Shown one piece after another: positions 18,077-27,339 of a stretch of DNA of 64,000 bases. The DNA is from Phocaeicola fibrisolvens (GTDB lineage: Bacteria; Bacteroidota; Bacteroidia; Bacteroidales; Bacteroidaceae). Position 1 is the first letter of the stretch. The number at the start of each line of letters is the position of its first letter. Position numbers and translations under genes: made by a program. The notes beneath the pieces are model-generated. The model made no database searches. It saw nothing but the letters and a program-made list of their open reading frames with translations, and was not told the origin of the DNA. The stretch is from assembly GCF_025567125.1 (NCBI RefSeq), contig NZ_JAOQJI010000004.1:110870-174869 (forward strand), in the 5' to 3' direction.

Positions 18077-19096
18077 ATGAATGATTTAGAGAATAGACAG
18101 AATAGTTTCCCGCTTATTTCAATTATTGTACCGGTTTATAATGTTCAAGAGTATTTGGAACGATGTGTGGTTTCGTTGCTTCATCAAACCTATCATAACT
18201 TGGAAATCATATTGATAGACGATGGGTCAACGGATGATTCACCCAAACTTTGTAAGGAACTCCAGAATAGGGATGCTAGAATTAAATTCGTATCACAGAC
18301 AAATCAGGGTATTGGGGCCGTTCGGAATTTAGGGCTATCTATGGCACATGGAGAATATGTGGGTTTCGTTGATAGTGATGACTGGGTGGATGAGGATATG
18401 TATGAATCTTTGTTGAAATTGATGCTTGAAAGGAATGCGGATGTGGTTTGTTGCGCGCATTACAGAGAAGGAGAGATAGATGGAAAGATTGAAATGGTAG
18501 GAGCAGGTTCTAAAGTTATTGAATTTACTCGTCAAGAGGCCTTTGAAGCTTTAAGATGTGAGCGGTTTATTTTAAACTTCTTGTGGGATAAACTGTTTAG
18601 ACGTGACCTCTTTTCTGAAATAAATTTTCCTCATGAACACAAGTTCGAGGATCTTATTGTTTCTCCTCAATGGTTGTGTAAAGTAACAAAAGTTGTATAT
18701 AGTCCACAGCCTAAATATCATTATTCTATTCGTGTGGGGAGTTTGACAAATAGACCCGTTGGGGATGAAATGAAGTGGCGATATGATATGGTTAAGGCAT
18801 TATCTGAGCAGCAAGCCTTTTGTAAAAAATACCATTTATGGGAAAAAGCGTCTAGCAAATTATTTCGTACTTGTGTTCATTTACTTAATAGATTATTGTT
18901 TTTACCTCTGACTCCAGAGTATAAACAAATGCATGCCTTTTGCATGCAAATAATAAAAGAGAAAGATTCTGTAAAAGGACTTGGAATGAATTATCGGTTG
19001 AAGAAATATATGTTGACTAATTGCTGGTGTATATATTCAACTTTATATTATTATTCTAAGATGTTACTTTCTTATAGGAGAAAAAAGAAACATTAG
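18077..19096 (+). CDS. Glycosyltransferase family 2 protein
   Basis: Sugar transferase of 339 aa. SIIVPVYNVQEYLERCVVSL and LIDDGSTDDSPKLC form the nucleotide site, FVDSDDWVDEDMYE the metal site, and FEDLIVSPQWL the conserved acidic acceptor loop. It is similar in pattern to its upstream neighbour and, like it, AT-rich. The C-terminal 80 residues are basic and aromatic. It ends 16 nt from the converging DUF5672 gene with no clear terminator between. Confidence 0.9.
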   Translation: MNDLENRQNSFPLISIIVPVYNVQEYLERCVVSLLHQTYHNLEIILIDDGSTDDSPKLCKELQNRDARIKFVSQTNQGIGAVRNLGLSMAHGEYVGFVDSDDWVDEDMYESLLKLMLERNADVVCCAHYREGEIDGKIEMVGAGSKVIEFTRQEAFEALRCERFILNFLWDKLFRRDLFSEINFPHEHKFEDLIVSPQWLCKVTKVVYSPQPKYHYSIRVGSLTNRPVGDEMKWRYDMVKALSEQQAFCKKYHLWEKASSKLFRTCVHLLNRLLFLPLTPEYKQMHAFCMQIIKEKDSVKGLGMNYRLKKYMLTNCWCIYSTLYYYSKMLLSYRRKKKH

Positions 19097-19112
19097 CATG
19101 TTATGAATCCAA

Positions 19113-19919
19113 TTATTGAGTGATGCAAGGAATAAACGGTTTCCAGAATTTCATGCGGCTTTTGTGCATGAAGCCATGGCATCCCATCGGCAGTTGTTGA
19201 TGGTTCAGCTGGTAGCACACTCTGGGCTTTAAGTCGAAGGCGAATTGCAGGGCAGTCTCTACGCTCGGATACCGGAAATCTGTCGGGACCAAGGCCCAGA
19301 AAATATCTTCATTGTGCATGGAGTCGGCCTGGCTGTTGAAATATTGTATCTCTTTGGCATATTGCCGGCAGGCTTTGCGGAAGGCAGACACCTTCCGGAG
19401 ACACAGTCCTCCGTTGCCGATTTTGTCATACATTTGCAGGCGGGAAATCTTGTTCGGCGAAGTACACAGCCATTTCTTCAGCTGGATGAACTGTTTCATC
19501 GGGAAATGTTTGTATCGGGGGCGTGTAGGCCACGGAGCCGCTATCAGGTCGTAGTCAGCCTGGCACCACTGCTGCAGCTGGTCACTGAAAATCCACGCAT
19601 CGGTATGGCAGATTAAGATATAGTCTGTATCGTCAAACAGCTGGTAGAAAGCTTCCGACATCATCATCTCATTGTAGCCGGCGATACCTATTTTCGTACC
19701 CAGCCAGTCGGTCGATACCCGGACAGTTTCGGCTTGGGGATACGTTTGCGTATAATGTGCGATATTCAATCCCTCGGGAGCAAGAAACACAATCGGGTAG
19801 GCCGCCAGTTTTTCCATATTGTTGGCCAGTGCGGCATTTTCCCAGCTGTTCAGAGTTTCTTTATAGAAAGGTATGATGATTTTTACCAGTTGTTTCATAG
19901 GGGCTGTTTTAGAGGACAT
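19113..19919 (-). CDS. DUF5672 domain protein, probable glycosyltransferase
   Basis: Protein of 268 aa with KIIIPFYKETLNSWE at the start, a central YILICHTDAWIFSD that resembles a family 2/8 metal-binding site, AAPWPTRPRY, and GNGGLCLRKVSAFRK, hallmarks of DUF5672. It ends near a conserved CHGFMHKS. Members occur in surface polysaccharide clusters and are presumed glycosyltransferases. The ATG at 19919 overlaps the upstream GT8 gene by 11 bp; an internal ATG at 19898 (MKQLVKI) would avoid the overlap and is equally plausible. Confidence 0.75.
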   Translation of the reverse strand: MSSKTAPMKQLVKIIIPFYKETLNSWENAALANNMEKLAAYPIVFLAPEGLNIAHYTQTYPQAETVRVSTDWLGTKIGIAGYNEMMMSEAFYQLFDDTDYILICHTDAWIFSDQLQQWCQADYDLIAAPWPTRPRYKHFPMKQFIQLKKWLCTSPNKISRLQMYDKIGNGGLCLRKVSAFRKACRQYAKEIQYFNSQADSMHNEDIFWALVPTDFRYPSVETALQFAFDLKPRVCYQLNHQQLPMGCHGFMHKSRMKFWKPFIPCITQ

Positions 19920-20835
19920 TTAATTGGATGTATTTGGGTTTGCGCAATCCTATATAGAAAGGCAGCAGCCGGAAGAAGCGTTTCAACCGGTTGACCGGAT
20001 TGTGCAACACCCGTTGCCCTTTCCAGGGGGTCAGGTCAAGGTATTTGAAGTAGACTTCTCTGAGAGGATGCTGGCTGTCATATTCCCACGGCTTCCGGTT
20101 AGTGTAATGCAGAATGACAGGGTGCTTCAATATATCCGCAAATTTCTTTCGCCAAGCTTCATCCATTTGTTTGGGGCGGCGATAAAACGCGTCCTGCACA
20201 TTCCATTTCAAGTCCACCAATATTTTGTTCTTGTGCAAGATGCTGTTCAGTAAGTCCTGGTCGTTGAATAAGATACGTTCCGGGTATTTATGGAAATAGT
20301 CTACACAGGCATGCGCCACATCATTCTTGCGCCAATAATCCAGGTTGATTAAAAGTACTCCCGCATTGAAATAAGAATCTTCCATAGGATATTTCAGAAT
20401 CTCATAGCGTGCCGCCTCATCGCAACCCATATCGGCTACGGCCACCACTCCTGTTTCATCGCTCAGTGGCGTATTCCAGTATTCAGAAATGTCTCCCACG
20501 ATAACGATGTCGCAATCCAGATAGAGCAGACGGTCGATATCAGCAGGAAGCAGTTCGGAAAGAATGCAGCGATAATAAGTAGCCATGGAAATGCGTTTGC
20601 TGAACTTGCGGATGGTGAACCCTTCCAGCAGCTTGATGTCTGGTTCGTAGAAGCAAACCTGGTTCCCGTAGGGAGCAGCCAAGTCAATCAGTGTTTTTTT
20701 CTCTGCCTCCGACAAGTCACGGGCAATGATATGAGCTGTGATGGGCTCTTTCCGGTTGTTTTCAAATAGTGAAACTAAGGTTACCGCACAGTGGCGTACG
20801 TAATTGCTGTCTATGTTGCAAGCGATGTGTATCAT
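19909..20835 (-). CDS. Glycosyltransferase family 8 protein
   Basis: LPS glucosyl- or galactosyltransferase-like enzyme of 308 aa using a UDP-sugar. IHIACNIDSNYVRHCAVTLV opens the fold, YLDCDIVIVGDI holds the DxD metal site, and YFNAGVLLINLDYWR and NDQDLLNSIL are family 8 motifs. The C-terminal HYTNRKPW is the usual product-side loop. Transcribed with the DUF5672 gene, away from the GT90 gene, with a -7 element (minus-strand TATCTTTG, 20874-20867) 31 nt upstream. Confidence 0.9.
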   Translation of the reverse strand: MIHIACNIDSNYVRHCAVTLVSLFENNRKEPITAHIIARDLSEAEKKTLIDLAAPYGNQVCFYEPDIKLLEGFTIRKFSKRISMATYYRCILSELLPADIDRLLYLDCDIVIVGDISEYWNTPLSDETGVVAVADMGCDEAARYEILKYPMEDSYFNAGVLLINLDYWRKNDVAHACVDYFHKYPERILFNDQDLLNSILHKNKILVDLKWNVQDAFYRRPKQMDEAWRKKFADILKHPVILHYTNRKPWEYDSQHPLREVYFKYLDLTPWKGQRVLHNPVNRLKRFFRLLPFYIGLRKPKYIQLNVL

Positions 20836-20866
20836 GCTTTATGAAGGGGTTTTGCATTCATTTTTG

Positions 20867-20904
20867 CAAAGATATAAGATATTCACATAAAAGCACTATC
20901 TTTG
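20867..20904. promoter_or_regulatory. Divergent -7 elements for the GT8 and GT90 genes
   Basis: CAAAGATA (20867-20874; TATCTTTG on the minus strand) serves the GT8 gene and TATCTTTG (20897-20904) the GT90 gene, 22 nt apart and back to back. Confidence 0.5.
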
Positions 20905-20943
20905 TCTGGAAACATTTATTCATCCAGATAACAACCTACGATT

Positions 20944-21954
20944 ATGTCTGACAACATCCTGTATAAACTGCACAGCGGAAAACCTAATAAGTTTTTGGAC
21001 TTTGTAAAGAATTTCTCCGGCTTACTGATTCCCGACGGATGGTATCGTAGCCGGCGTGAAAGCATGTTGGCCAAAGCCCGTCGTCGTCCGGACTATGCGT
21101 ATATGCAGAAGCGTGTGGCGTATTATATTCGTATCCAGTCGCCTTGGCATATTTCAGCGGAGGATAAGCTGACCCGTGACCGGAGCTGGATTCATTACAC
21201 CGGGGCCATTGGCGATTACCGGCGGAAAATGTTTCATACAGCCTATTATTTTGACCAACATGACGTGACTCGCTGGTTTCCCCGTACGCTGCGGTGGAAT
21301 TTCTGTCCGGGTGATGTGTATTTCACTCCGGAAGTACCCACGGTTGTGAAAAGTCGTCTGCTGGCTGCCGATAACCAGAATTCTGTGGTGTTGAAGTTGG
21401 ACAAACTGCGCCATTTCATGTTTGTACACGATGTAAAATCATTTCGGGAGAAGAAAGATTGTGCCATTTTCCGGGGAAAGATTCGCCAGAGCCGCTTGCG
21501 GACCTGTTTCCTGGAAAAATTCTTTGGCAACCCGTTGTGCGACTGCGGAGTGGTAGGGCGGAATGAGGGCTGTCCGGAAGAGTGGATGACTCCCAAGAAA
21601 ACGATACGGGAACACCTGGACTATAAGTTTATCATGGCGATTGAAGGAAACGACGTGGCCTCCAACCTGAAATGGGTGATGTCGTCAAATTCGTTGGCGG
21701 TGATGCCGCGTCCCACCTGTGAAACGTGGTTTATGGAAGGTACCCTGATTCCTGATTATCACTATGTGGAAGTGAAGGACGATTTCTCAGACTTGGAAGA
21801 AAAGCTGCACTATTACATTACCCATCCGGAAAAAGCGGAAGAGATTATCGCTCATGCCCATGAATATGTGGCGCAGTTCCGCGACAAGAAGCGGGAAGAG
21901 CTGTTGCAAGTGATGGTGATGGAGCACTACTTCAAGACAAGCGGACAGTTATAA
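20944..21954 (+). CDS. Glycosyltransferase family 90 (CAP10-like) protein
   Basis: Protein of 336 aa related to the CAP10/LPS-modifying glycosyltransferases. CAIFRGKIRQSRLR, YKFIMAIEGNDVASNLKWVM and the nearby MPRPTCETWFMEG are the diagnostic CAP10 segments, and VEVKDDFSDLEEKL is the C-terminal nucleotide-sugar region. Family 90 members transfer xylose, glucose or galactose to surface glycans; the sugar here is unknown. Monocistronic and bounded by a perfect 20-bp terminator hairpin. Confidence 0.85.
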   Translation: MSDNILYKLHSGKPNKFLDFVKNFSGLLIPDGWYRSRRESMLAKARRRPDYAYMQKRVAYYIRIQSPWHISAEDKLTRDRSWIHYTGAIGDYRRKMFHTAYYFDQHDVTRWFPRTLRWNFCPGDVYFTPEVPTVVKSRLLAADNQNSVVLKLDKLRHFMFVHDVKSFREKKDCAIFRGKIRQSRLRTCFLEKFFGNPLCDCGVVGRNEGCPEEWMTPKKTIREHLDYKFIMAIEGNDVASNLKWVMSSNSLAVMPRPTCETWFMEGTLIPDYHYVEVKDDFSDLEEKLHYYITHPEKAEEIIAHAHEYVAQFRDKKREELLQVMVMEHYFKTSGQL

Positions 21955-21965
21955 TGGTACTCGAT

Positions 21966-22008
21966 ACAAACAGAAAAAGGGAAGATTATCTTCCCTTTTT
22001 CTGTTTGT
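21966..22008. terminator. Perfect 20-bp bidirectional terminator containing a stop codon in its loop
   Basis: Arms 21966-21985 and 21989-22008 (ACAAACAGAAAAAGGGAAGA and its complement) enclose a 3-nt loop TTA. On the minus strand this loop is the TAA stop of the metallophosphoesterase, and the right arm codes its last residues. Confidence 0.85.
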
Positions 22009-23344
22009 ATGCATTGATTCGTTCCATATATTCCTGGTCTTTCTTATTGCCGGTAGCGGGGGTGAAGTTCAGGTTCTCCGGAATGTCCTTTCCTTCGTCC
22101 AATAGTCGGGCCTGTCCTTTGTCCTTGACAATCTTGACACAATCGTACAGGCTTCCGGTGGAGGCGTCAAAAGCATTCATGGTCAAGGTATCCCCTTGCA
22201 CCTGTATCTGCTGGTAGTATTTCCCGTCGATGCCGAACTTGTCGAAACCTTCTCCAAAGTAAATGCGGTAGATTTTAGGGGAACAGTGGCTGACGGTGTA
22301 CAGCGGAGTCGCAGGGTTCCCTTCTTTGTCGTGGAGTGTCATTCTGCCGTAGGAGTGTTCGTGTCCTTGCAGTACCAGGTCTACCTGATGTTCCTGAATC
22401 AAGGAGTTGAATATGGATTTCTGTATGAGGTTGTTGTATTTTCCCTTGATGGAATACAGTGGATGGTGCAATACTACGATTTTCCAGCGTGCAGTACTTT
22501 TTTCCAGCTGTTCTTTCAGCCATTTCCGCTGGGTCCACAAGTAAAAGAACTCGCGGTTGCTGTCCAGACAAAACAGTTGCATGTCATTGTATTTCAGTGT
22601 GTACACCTGGTTCTCTCCCACCATGGAGTCCAGATAATAAGAGAAAATCAGTGAAAAGCGGCGTTCCAGTTTGCGAATCGGATATTTCAAATAGTCATGA
22701 TTGCCGGTCACGGTCAGGATGGGGAGGCATTGGGCTATGGAATCCAGGCCACGGAAGGTTTCTCCCCAGTATGCGTCGATGGGCCGTTCGGTAAGGTCGC
22801 CTCCACATACCAGAAATTCCGTTTCCGGATGTGCCTGTAAGGCTTTCTTCAGGAAATAGTTGGTTTGCCCATGGATGGAGTCCTGCACGTCGCCTACATA
22901 AAGAAAACTGTAACGGTCTGCATCAGACTGGTTGTGAGTCTGGAAATGATACCATGCAGAATATTTTCCGTCGCTGCACACGCGGTAACGGTAGTAGCGT
23001 GAGGGTCTCAGGGAACGCAGACGGGCCACATAATAAGCGGCTTTTCCACTGCGCGATTGGAACGTCTCTCCTTGGGCCTTGATGTAAAGGGTATCTTTTG
23101 TAAGGGTATCCGTGAGTTCTACATGAGAAGGATGGACAACGGAGTCATATTGCCAGCTGATATTGCGCGACAAAGCGTCTTTATCACCGAAAGTCAGAAG
23201 GACTCTTCCCGGTTCGCTCAACGGGCTGTAGGGAGGTTCAGGCGGATTGCCGAACCAGGCATTCCAACGGGAGTTCACCCAGCAGGTCAAGGCAATGAGA
23301 AGGACGACCGTGATACTTAGTTTGATGACGTTTCTTTTTTTCAT
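21986..23344 (-). CDS. Exported metallophosphoesterase (purple acid phosphatase-like)
   Basis: Protein of 452 aa with an N-terminal signal anchor (KLSITVVLLIALTCWV), a fibronectin III-like domain as in purple acid phosphatases (about 50-140), then a calcineurin-type metal centre: YVGDVQDS, GGDLTERP, TVTGNHDYLKYP, VVLHHPLYS and LQGHEHSYGR. Acts outside the cytoplasm on phosphate esters; the substrate is unknown. Its 3' end forms part of the terminator hairpin. A -7 element (minus-strand TATCTTTG, 23380-23373) lies 29 nt upstream. Confidence 0.88.
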   Translation of the reverse strand: MKKRNVIKLSITVVLLIALTCWVNSRWNAWFGNPPEPPYSPLSEPGRVLLTFGDKDALSRNISWQYDSVVHPSHVELTDTLTKDTLYIKAQGETFQSRSGKAAYYVARLRSLRPSRYYRYRVCSDGKYSAWYHFQTHNQSDADRYSFLYVGDVQDSIHGQTNYFLKKALQAHPETEFLVCGGDLTERPIDAYWGETFRGLDSIAQCLPILTVTGNHDYLKYPIRKLERRFSLIFSYYLDSMVGENQVYTLKYNDMQLFCLDSNREFFYLWTQRKWLKEQLEKSTARWKIVVLHHPLYSIKGKYNNLIQKSIFNSLIQEHQVDLVLQGHEHSYGRMTLHDKEGNPATPLYTVSHCSPKIYRIYFGEGFDKFGIDGKYYQQIQVQGDTLTMNAFDASTGSLYDCVKIVKDKGQARLLDEGKDIPENLNFTPATGNKKDQEYMERINAYKQKKGR

Positions 23345-23444
23345 GTATCTAAAGATTTATATAGTGAAGTTGCAAAGATATAAATAAACTGCGATTTTTA
23401 TGGGTTTGCAAAAATATAACTAACTTTACAGCCCTAAAAATTAA

Positions 23445-25421
23445 ATGGATATGATGAACAAGAGCCTTTTTTCGAATGTGCTTTCGCTGGCATGGAACTT
23501 ATTGATGGTCTATGTGTGCTATTTTGTGTGCCGTCTGACTTTCTTGTTGACCAATTTCAATTTGTTTAGTGAACAGTTTGAATGGGGATACATGTGTCGC
23601 CTGTTTGGAGCCGGAGTGATTTTTGACACCACAGCCATCCTTTATATCAATGCGTTGTTTATCCTTTTGTTTCTGTTTCCTTTTCATTGGAAAGAAAGTA
23701 AAGGTTTCTATCAGGTGGTCCGGTGGGTGTTTGTCGTGGCAAATACTTTCTTCCTGATAGCCAATCTGGTGGATTGTGTGTATTTCCGTTTTTCCGGACG
23801 ACGTACCACCATGTCTGTGTTCCAGGAGTTCAGCCATGAGGCCGGAGGCAATCTGACTTCCATCATTTTGAAAGAGTTCGCGGCCAACTGGTACCTGGTG
23901 TTGCTGGCAGCCGCGCTGGCTTATTTCCTGTATAAGGTGTATCGGGCGCCCCGTCCGCAGGTGTCGGGCAAGAAATGGGGGTATTATGTCCTGCAGACCG
24001 TCACTTTGCTGGTGGCCATTCCGCTTGTCGTGTTTGGCATGCGTGGGGGAATGACTGCTGCCACCCGTCCCATCACCATCAGCAACGCCAATCAGTATGC
24101 CGACCGTCCGGTAGATGCGTGTCTGGTGCTGAACACGCCTTTTTCTTTGTTCCGTACTTTGGGAAAGAAGGCGTTTATTACCCCTCAGTATATGACAGAT
24201 GCCGAAGCCGAGAAGGTGTACACTCCGCTGCATGTACCGGCCGATTCGGTACAGTTCCGCCCGATGAATGTAGTAGTGCTGATTGTGGAAAGTTTCAGCA
24301 AGGAGTTTGTGGGCAGCTTCAATCGAAGTTTGGACAATGGAACCTACAAAGGATATACGCCGTTTCTGGATTCCTTGCTGACCAAGGGACTGACGTTTGA
24401 ATATTCATATAGCAACGGACGGAAGAGTATTGACGGCATGCCGTCGGTTTTGTCTTCTATTCCGAGTTTCGTAGAGCCGTTTTTCCTGACGCCGGCTTCC
24501 TTGAACGATGTGTCAAGCCTGGCACGGGAGCTGAAGCGCAAGGGATATTATTCCGCTTTCTTCCATGGAGCGATGAACGGTTCCATGGGCTTCCAGGCGT
24601 TTGCCAACTCCGTTGGTTTTGATAGTTATTGGGGAAGAACGGAATACAATGAAGATTCAGATTTCCAGGGTGACAAGGACTTTGATGGCACTTGGGCCAT
24701 TTGGGACGAGGAGTTCCTGCAGTTCTACTGCAAGCGCATGAGCAAATTCAAGCAACCTTTCATCACGTCGGTGTTTACGGCTACTTCGCATAATCCGTAT
24801 GCGCTGCCTGAGCGTTATAAGAATGTCTTTCCGAAAGGGACTCATCCGATTCATGAGTGCATTGGCTATACGGATAATGCCTTGCGGCATTTCTTTGCTA
24901 CCGCATCCCGCCAGCCTTGGTTTAAAAACACGCTTTTTGTCCTGACGGCCGACCATGCCAGCATGAATGAGCATCCGGAATATGTGACCGACTTGGGAGC
25001 TTATAAGGTACCGATTTTATTTTATGCACCCGGCATGCCGGAATTGAAAGGCTGGGACAAGGAGAAAATTGTGGAGCAAATAGACATCATGCCGACAGTG
25101 TTGGGCATTCTGGGGTATGATTATCCGTATGTCGGTTTCGGGCAGGATGCGCTTCATACGTCATCGGCGGAGAAATTCGCGGTGAACTATATCAACGGAA
25201 GCGGCATCTACCAGTTCCTGAAAGGCGATTACCTGATTCAGTTCGACGGGGAGAAAGTGATTCATGCCTACCGTTTCCGTACGGATGTGCTGATGAAGGA
25301 CGATGTGAAAGACACCATGCCGCAAGATACCTTGAAGGCGATGGAAACTCAGTTGAAGTCCCTCATCCAGCAATACATGGAGCGGATGAACGGCAACAAC
25401 CTGGTATATCGGGAAAAATAA
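23445..25421 (+). CDS. LTA synthase/sulfatase-fold membrane protein
   Basis: Membrane enzyme of 658 aa with about five N-terminal helices (residues 10-215) and an extracytoplasmic alkaline-phosphatase-superfamily domain. Metal-site motifs are VLIVESFSKEF (Glu), NGRKSIDGMPSVLSS (probable Ser nucleophile), TSHNPYALP and LTADHAS (Asp-His). This family includes lipoteichoic acid synthases and phosphoethanolamine or phosphoglycerol transferases; in a Gram-negative, transfer of a phosphoalcohol to LPS or glycan is the likely role. A paralogue lies at 40042. Monocistronic. Confidence 0.85.
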   Translation: MDMMNKSLFSNVLSLAWNLLMVYVCYFVCRLTFLLTNFNLFSEQFEWGYMCRLFGAGVIFDTTAILYINALFILLFLFPFHWKESKGFYQVVRWVFVVANTFFLIANLVDCVYFRFSGRRTTMSVFQEFSHEAGGNLTSIILKEFAANWYLVLLAAALAYFLYKVYRAPRPQVSGKKWGYYVLQTVTLLVAIPLVVFGMRGGMTAATRPITISNANQYADRPVDACLVLNTPFSLFRTLGKKAFITPQYMTDAEAEKVYTPLHVPADSVQFRPMNVVVLIVESFSKEFVGSFNRSLDNGTYKGYTPFLDSLLTKGLTFEYSYSNGRKSIDGMPSVLSSIPSFVEPFFLTPASLNDVSSLARELKRKGYYSAFFHGAMNGSMGFQAFANSVGFDSYWGRTEYNEDSDFQGDKDFDGTWAIWDEEFLQFYCKRMSKFKQPFITSVFTATSHNPYALPERYKNVFPKGTHPIHECIGYTDNALRHFFATASRQPWFKNTLFVLTADHASMNEHPEYVTDLGAYKVPILFYAPGMPELKGWDKEKIVEQIDIMPTVLGILGYDYPYVGFGQDALHTSSAEKFAVNYINGSGIYQFLKGDYLIQFDGEKVIHAYRFRTDVLMKDDVKDTMPQDTLKAMETQLKSLIQQYMERMNGNNLVYREK

Positions 25422-25439
25422 AAAAGGACAGCAGATAAA

Positions 25440-25482
25440 AAATCCGGGCTTTCAAAGGGAGATTCCTCGAAAGCCCGGATTT
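25440..25482. terminator. Bidirectional terminator
   Basis: Perfect 14-bp inverted repeat AAATCCGGGCTTTC (25440-25453) and GAAAGCCCGGATTT (25469-25482), flanked by an A run and CTTTTAT, between the converging sulfatase-fold gene and typA. Confidence 0.88.
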
Positions 25483-25504
25483 CTTTTATATAAACAATGT
25501 ATGT

Positions 25505-27310
25505 TTACGCGTTCTTGTTGGCACGCTTGCGTTCTGTTTCATCCAGGATGATCTTACGCATACGCATGCTCTTTGGAGTCACTTCCACGTATTCATCTTC
25601 CTTGATGTATTCCAGTGCCTCTTCCAGTGAGAAGATGACCGGCGGAATGATACGGGCCTTGTCGTCTGAACCGGAAGCACGCATGTTGGTCAGTTTCTTT
25701 GATTTGGTCACGTTGACCACCAGGTCGTTTTCATGTACGTGTTCACCTACCACCTGTCCGGCATATACTTCGTCCTGCGGATAGATGAAGAACTTACCGC
25801 GGTCTTGCAACTTGTCGATGGCGTAGGCAAAAGCTGTACCCGATTCCATGGCAATCATGGAGCCGTTGGTGCGGCGAGGAATGTCACCCTTGTACGGCTG
25901 ATATTCCTTGAAGCGGTGAGCCATGATGGCTTCTCCCTGAGAAGCGGTCAGCACGTTGGTACGCAGACCGATGATACCACGTGACGGCATGTCGAACTCG
26001 ATGTTCACACGGTCGCCTTGTGTTTCCATGGACACCATCTCACCCTTACGGCGGGTTACCATATCAATCATCTTGCTGGCAAATTCTTCGGGTACGCTGA
26101 TGGTCAGCTCTTCAATCGGTTCGCATTTCACGCCGTCGATTTCCTTGAAGATAACCTGCGGCTGTCCTACTTGGAGTTCGTAACCTTCACGGCGCATGGT
26201 CTCAATCAACACAGACAGATGGAGCACACCACGTCCGGATACAATCCATTTTCCATCTTCGTTTTCGGTCTTGCGTACGCGCAAAGCCAAGTTCTTGTCG
26301 AGCTCTTTCATCAGACGGTCGTGGATGTGACGGGAAGTCACGTATTTACCTTCTTTACCGAAGAACGGAGAGTCGTTGATAGTGAACAGCATGCTCATGG
26401 TCGGTTCGTCGATGGCGATAGGTGGCAGCGGTTCCGGGTTGTCGAAGTCGCAGATAGTATCACCGATTTCGAAGCCTTCCACACCGATGATGGCGCAGAT
26501 ATCACCGGAAGATACGGATTCTACCCGTTTGCGGCCCAGTCCTTCGAAGGTATGTACTTCCTTGATTTTTGATTTCACCATGGTGCCGTCTCGTTTGGCC
26601 AGAGTGATGTTCATGCCTTCTTTCAAGGTACCTCTATGCACACGGCCTACGGCGATACGTCCTGTGTAAGAAGAGTAGTCGAGTGAAGTAATCAACATCT
26701 GCGGCGTACCTTCCAGCTGTTGAGGAGCCGGGATGTATTTTATGATGGCATCCAGCAGCGGGGTGATGGTACCTGTCGGCGTTTTCCAGTCTTCGCCCAT
26801 CCAGTTGTTCTTGGCCGAACCGTAAAGTACGGGGAAGTCCAGCTGGTCTTCTGTGGCGTTGAGGCTGAACATCAGGTCGAATACCATTTCATACACTTCT
26901 TCCGGACGGCAGTTCGGTTTGTCCACTTTGTTAACCACCACAATCGGTTTCAGTCCGATTTGAAGGGCTTTCTGAAGCACGAAACGAGTCTGCGGCATCG
27001 GGCCTTCGAAGGCGTCAACCAGCAGAATACATCCGTCGGCCATGTTCAAGACACGTTCTACTTCTCCACCGAAGTCGGCGTGTCCCGGAGTATCGATAAT
27101 ATTGATTTTTGTACCGTTGTAGTTGATGGATACGTTTTTGGAAAGGATAGTGATACCTCTTTCCCGTTCCAGGTCGTTGTTATCCAAAACCAGTTCACCG
27201 TTGGTCTGGTCGTTGCGGAACAAATGTCCCGCCAGCATCATTTTGTCTACCAGGGTGGTTTTCCCGTGGTCGACGTGAGCAATAATGGCAATGTTTCTAA
27301 TATCTTGCAT
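25505..27310 (-). CDS. typA: Translational GTPase TypA/BipA
   Basis: Ribosome-associated GTPase active in 50S assembly and stress. G1 AHVDHGKTT, G3 DTPGHADFGG and G4 NKVDKP are at the N-terminus, followed by domain II (IAVGRVHRG), the EF-G-like domains and the TypA-specific C-terminus. I chose the ATG at 27310 (MQDIRNIAII, 601 aa, normal length). The open frame runs up to a TTG at 27334, but that codon sits inside the -7 element at 27332-27339, so it cannot be translated from this promoter. Confidence 0.95.
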   Translation of the reverse strand: MQDIRNIAIIAHVDHGKTTLVDKMMLAGHLFRNDQTNGELVLDNNDLERERGITILSKNVSINYNGTKINIIDTPGHADFGGEVERVLNMADGCILLVDAFEGPMPQTRFVLQKALQIGLKPIVVVNKVDKPNCRPEEVYEMVFDLMFSLNATEDQLDFPVLYGSAKNNWMGEDWKTPTGTITPLLDAIIKYIPAPQQLEGTPQMLITSLDYSSYTGRIAVGRVHRGTLKEGMNITLAKRDGTMVKSKIKEVHTFEGLGRKRVESVSSGDICAIIGVEGFEIGDTICDFDNPEPLPPIAIDEPTMSMLFTINDSPFFGKEGKYVTSRHIHDRLMKELDKNLALRVRKTENEDGKWIVSGRGVLHLSVLIETMRREGYELQVGQPQVIFKEIDGVKCEPIEELTISVPEEFASKMIDMVTRRKGEMVSMETQGDRVNIEFDMPSRGIIGLRTNVLTASQGEAIMAHRFKEYQPYKGDIPRRTNGSMIAMESGTAFAYAIDKLQDRGKFFIYPQDEVYAGQVVGEHVHENDLVVNVTKSKKLTNMRASGSDDKARIIPPVIFSLEEALEYIKEDEYVEVTPKSMRMRKIILDETERKRANKNA

Positions 27311-27331
27311 ACTATACCTATAATTTGTGCG

Positions 27332-27339
27332 CAAAGGTA
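27332..27339 (-). promoter_or_regulatory. -7 element of typA
   Basis: CAAAGGTA on the plus strand, TACCTTTG on the minus strand, 22 nt before the ATG at 27310. It decides the typA start. Confidence 0.6.

Noticed and set aside
27311..27334. Upstream TTG start for typA
   Set aside because: It lies in the -7 element of the gene's own promoter, and the ATG at 27310 matches the family.
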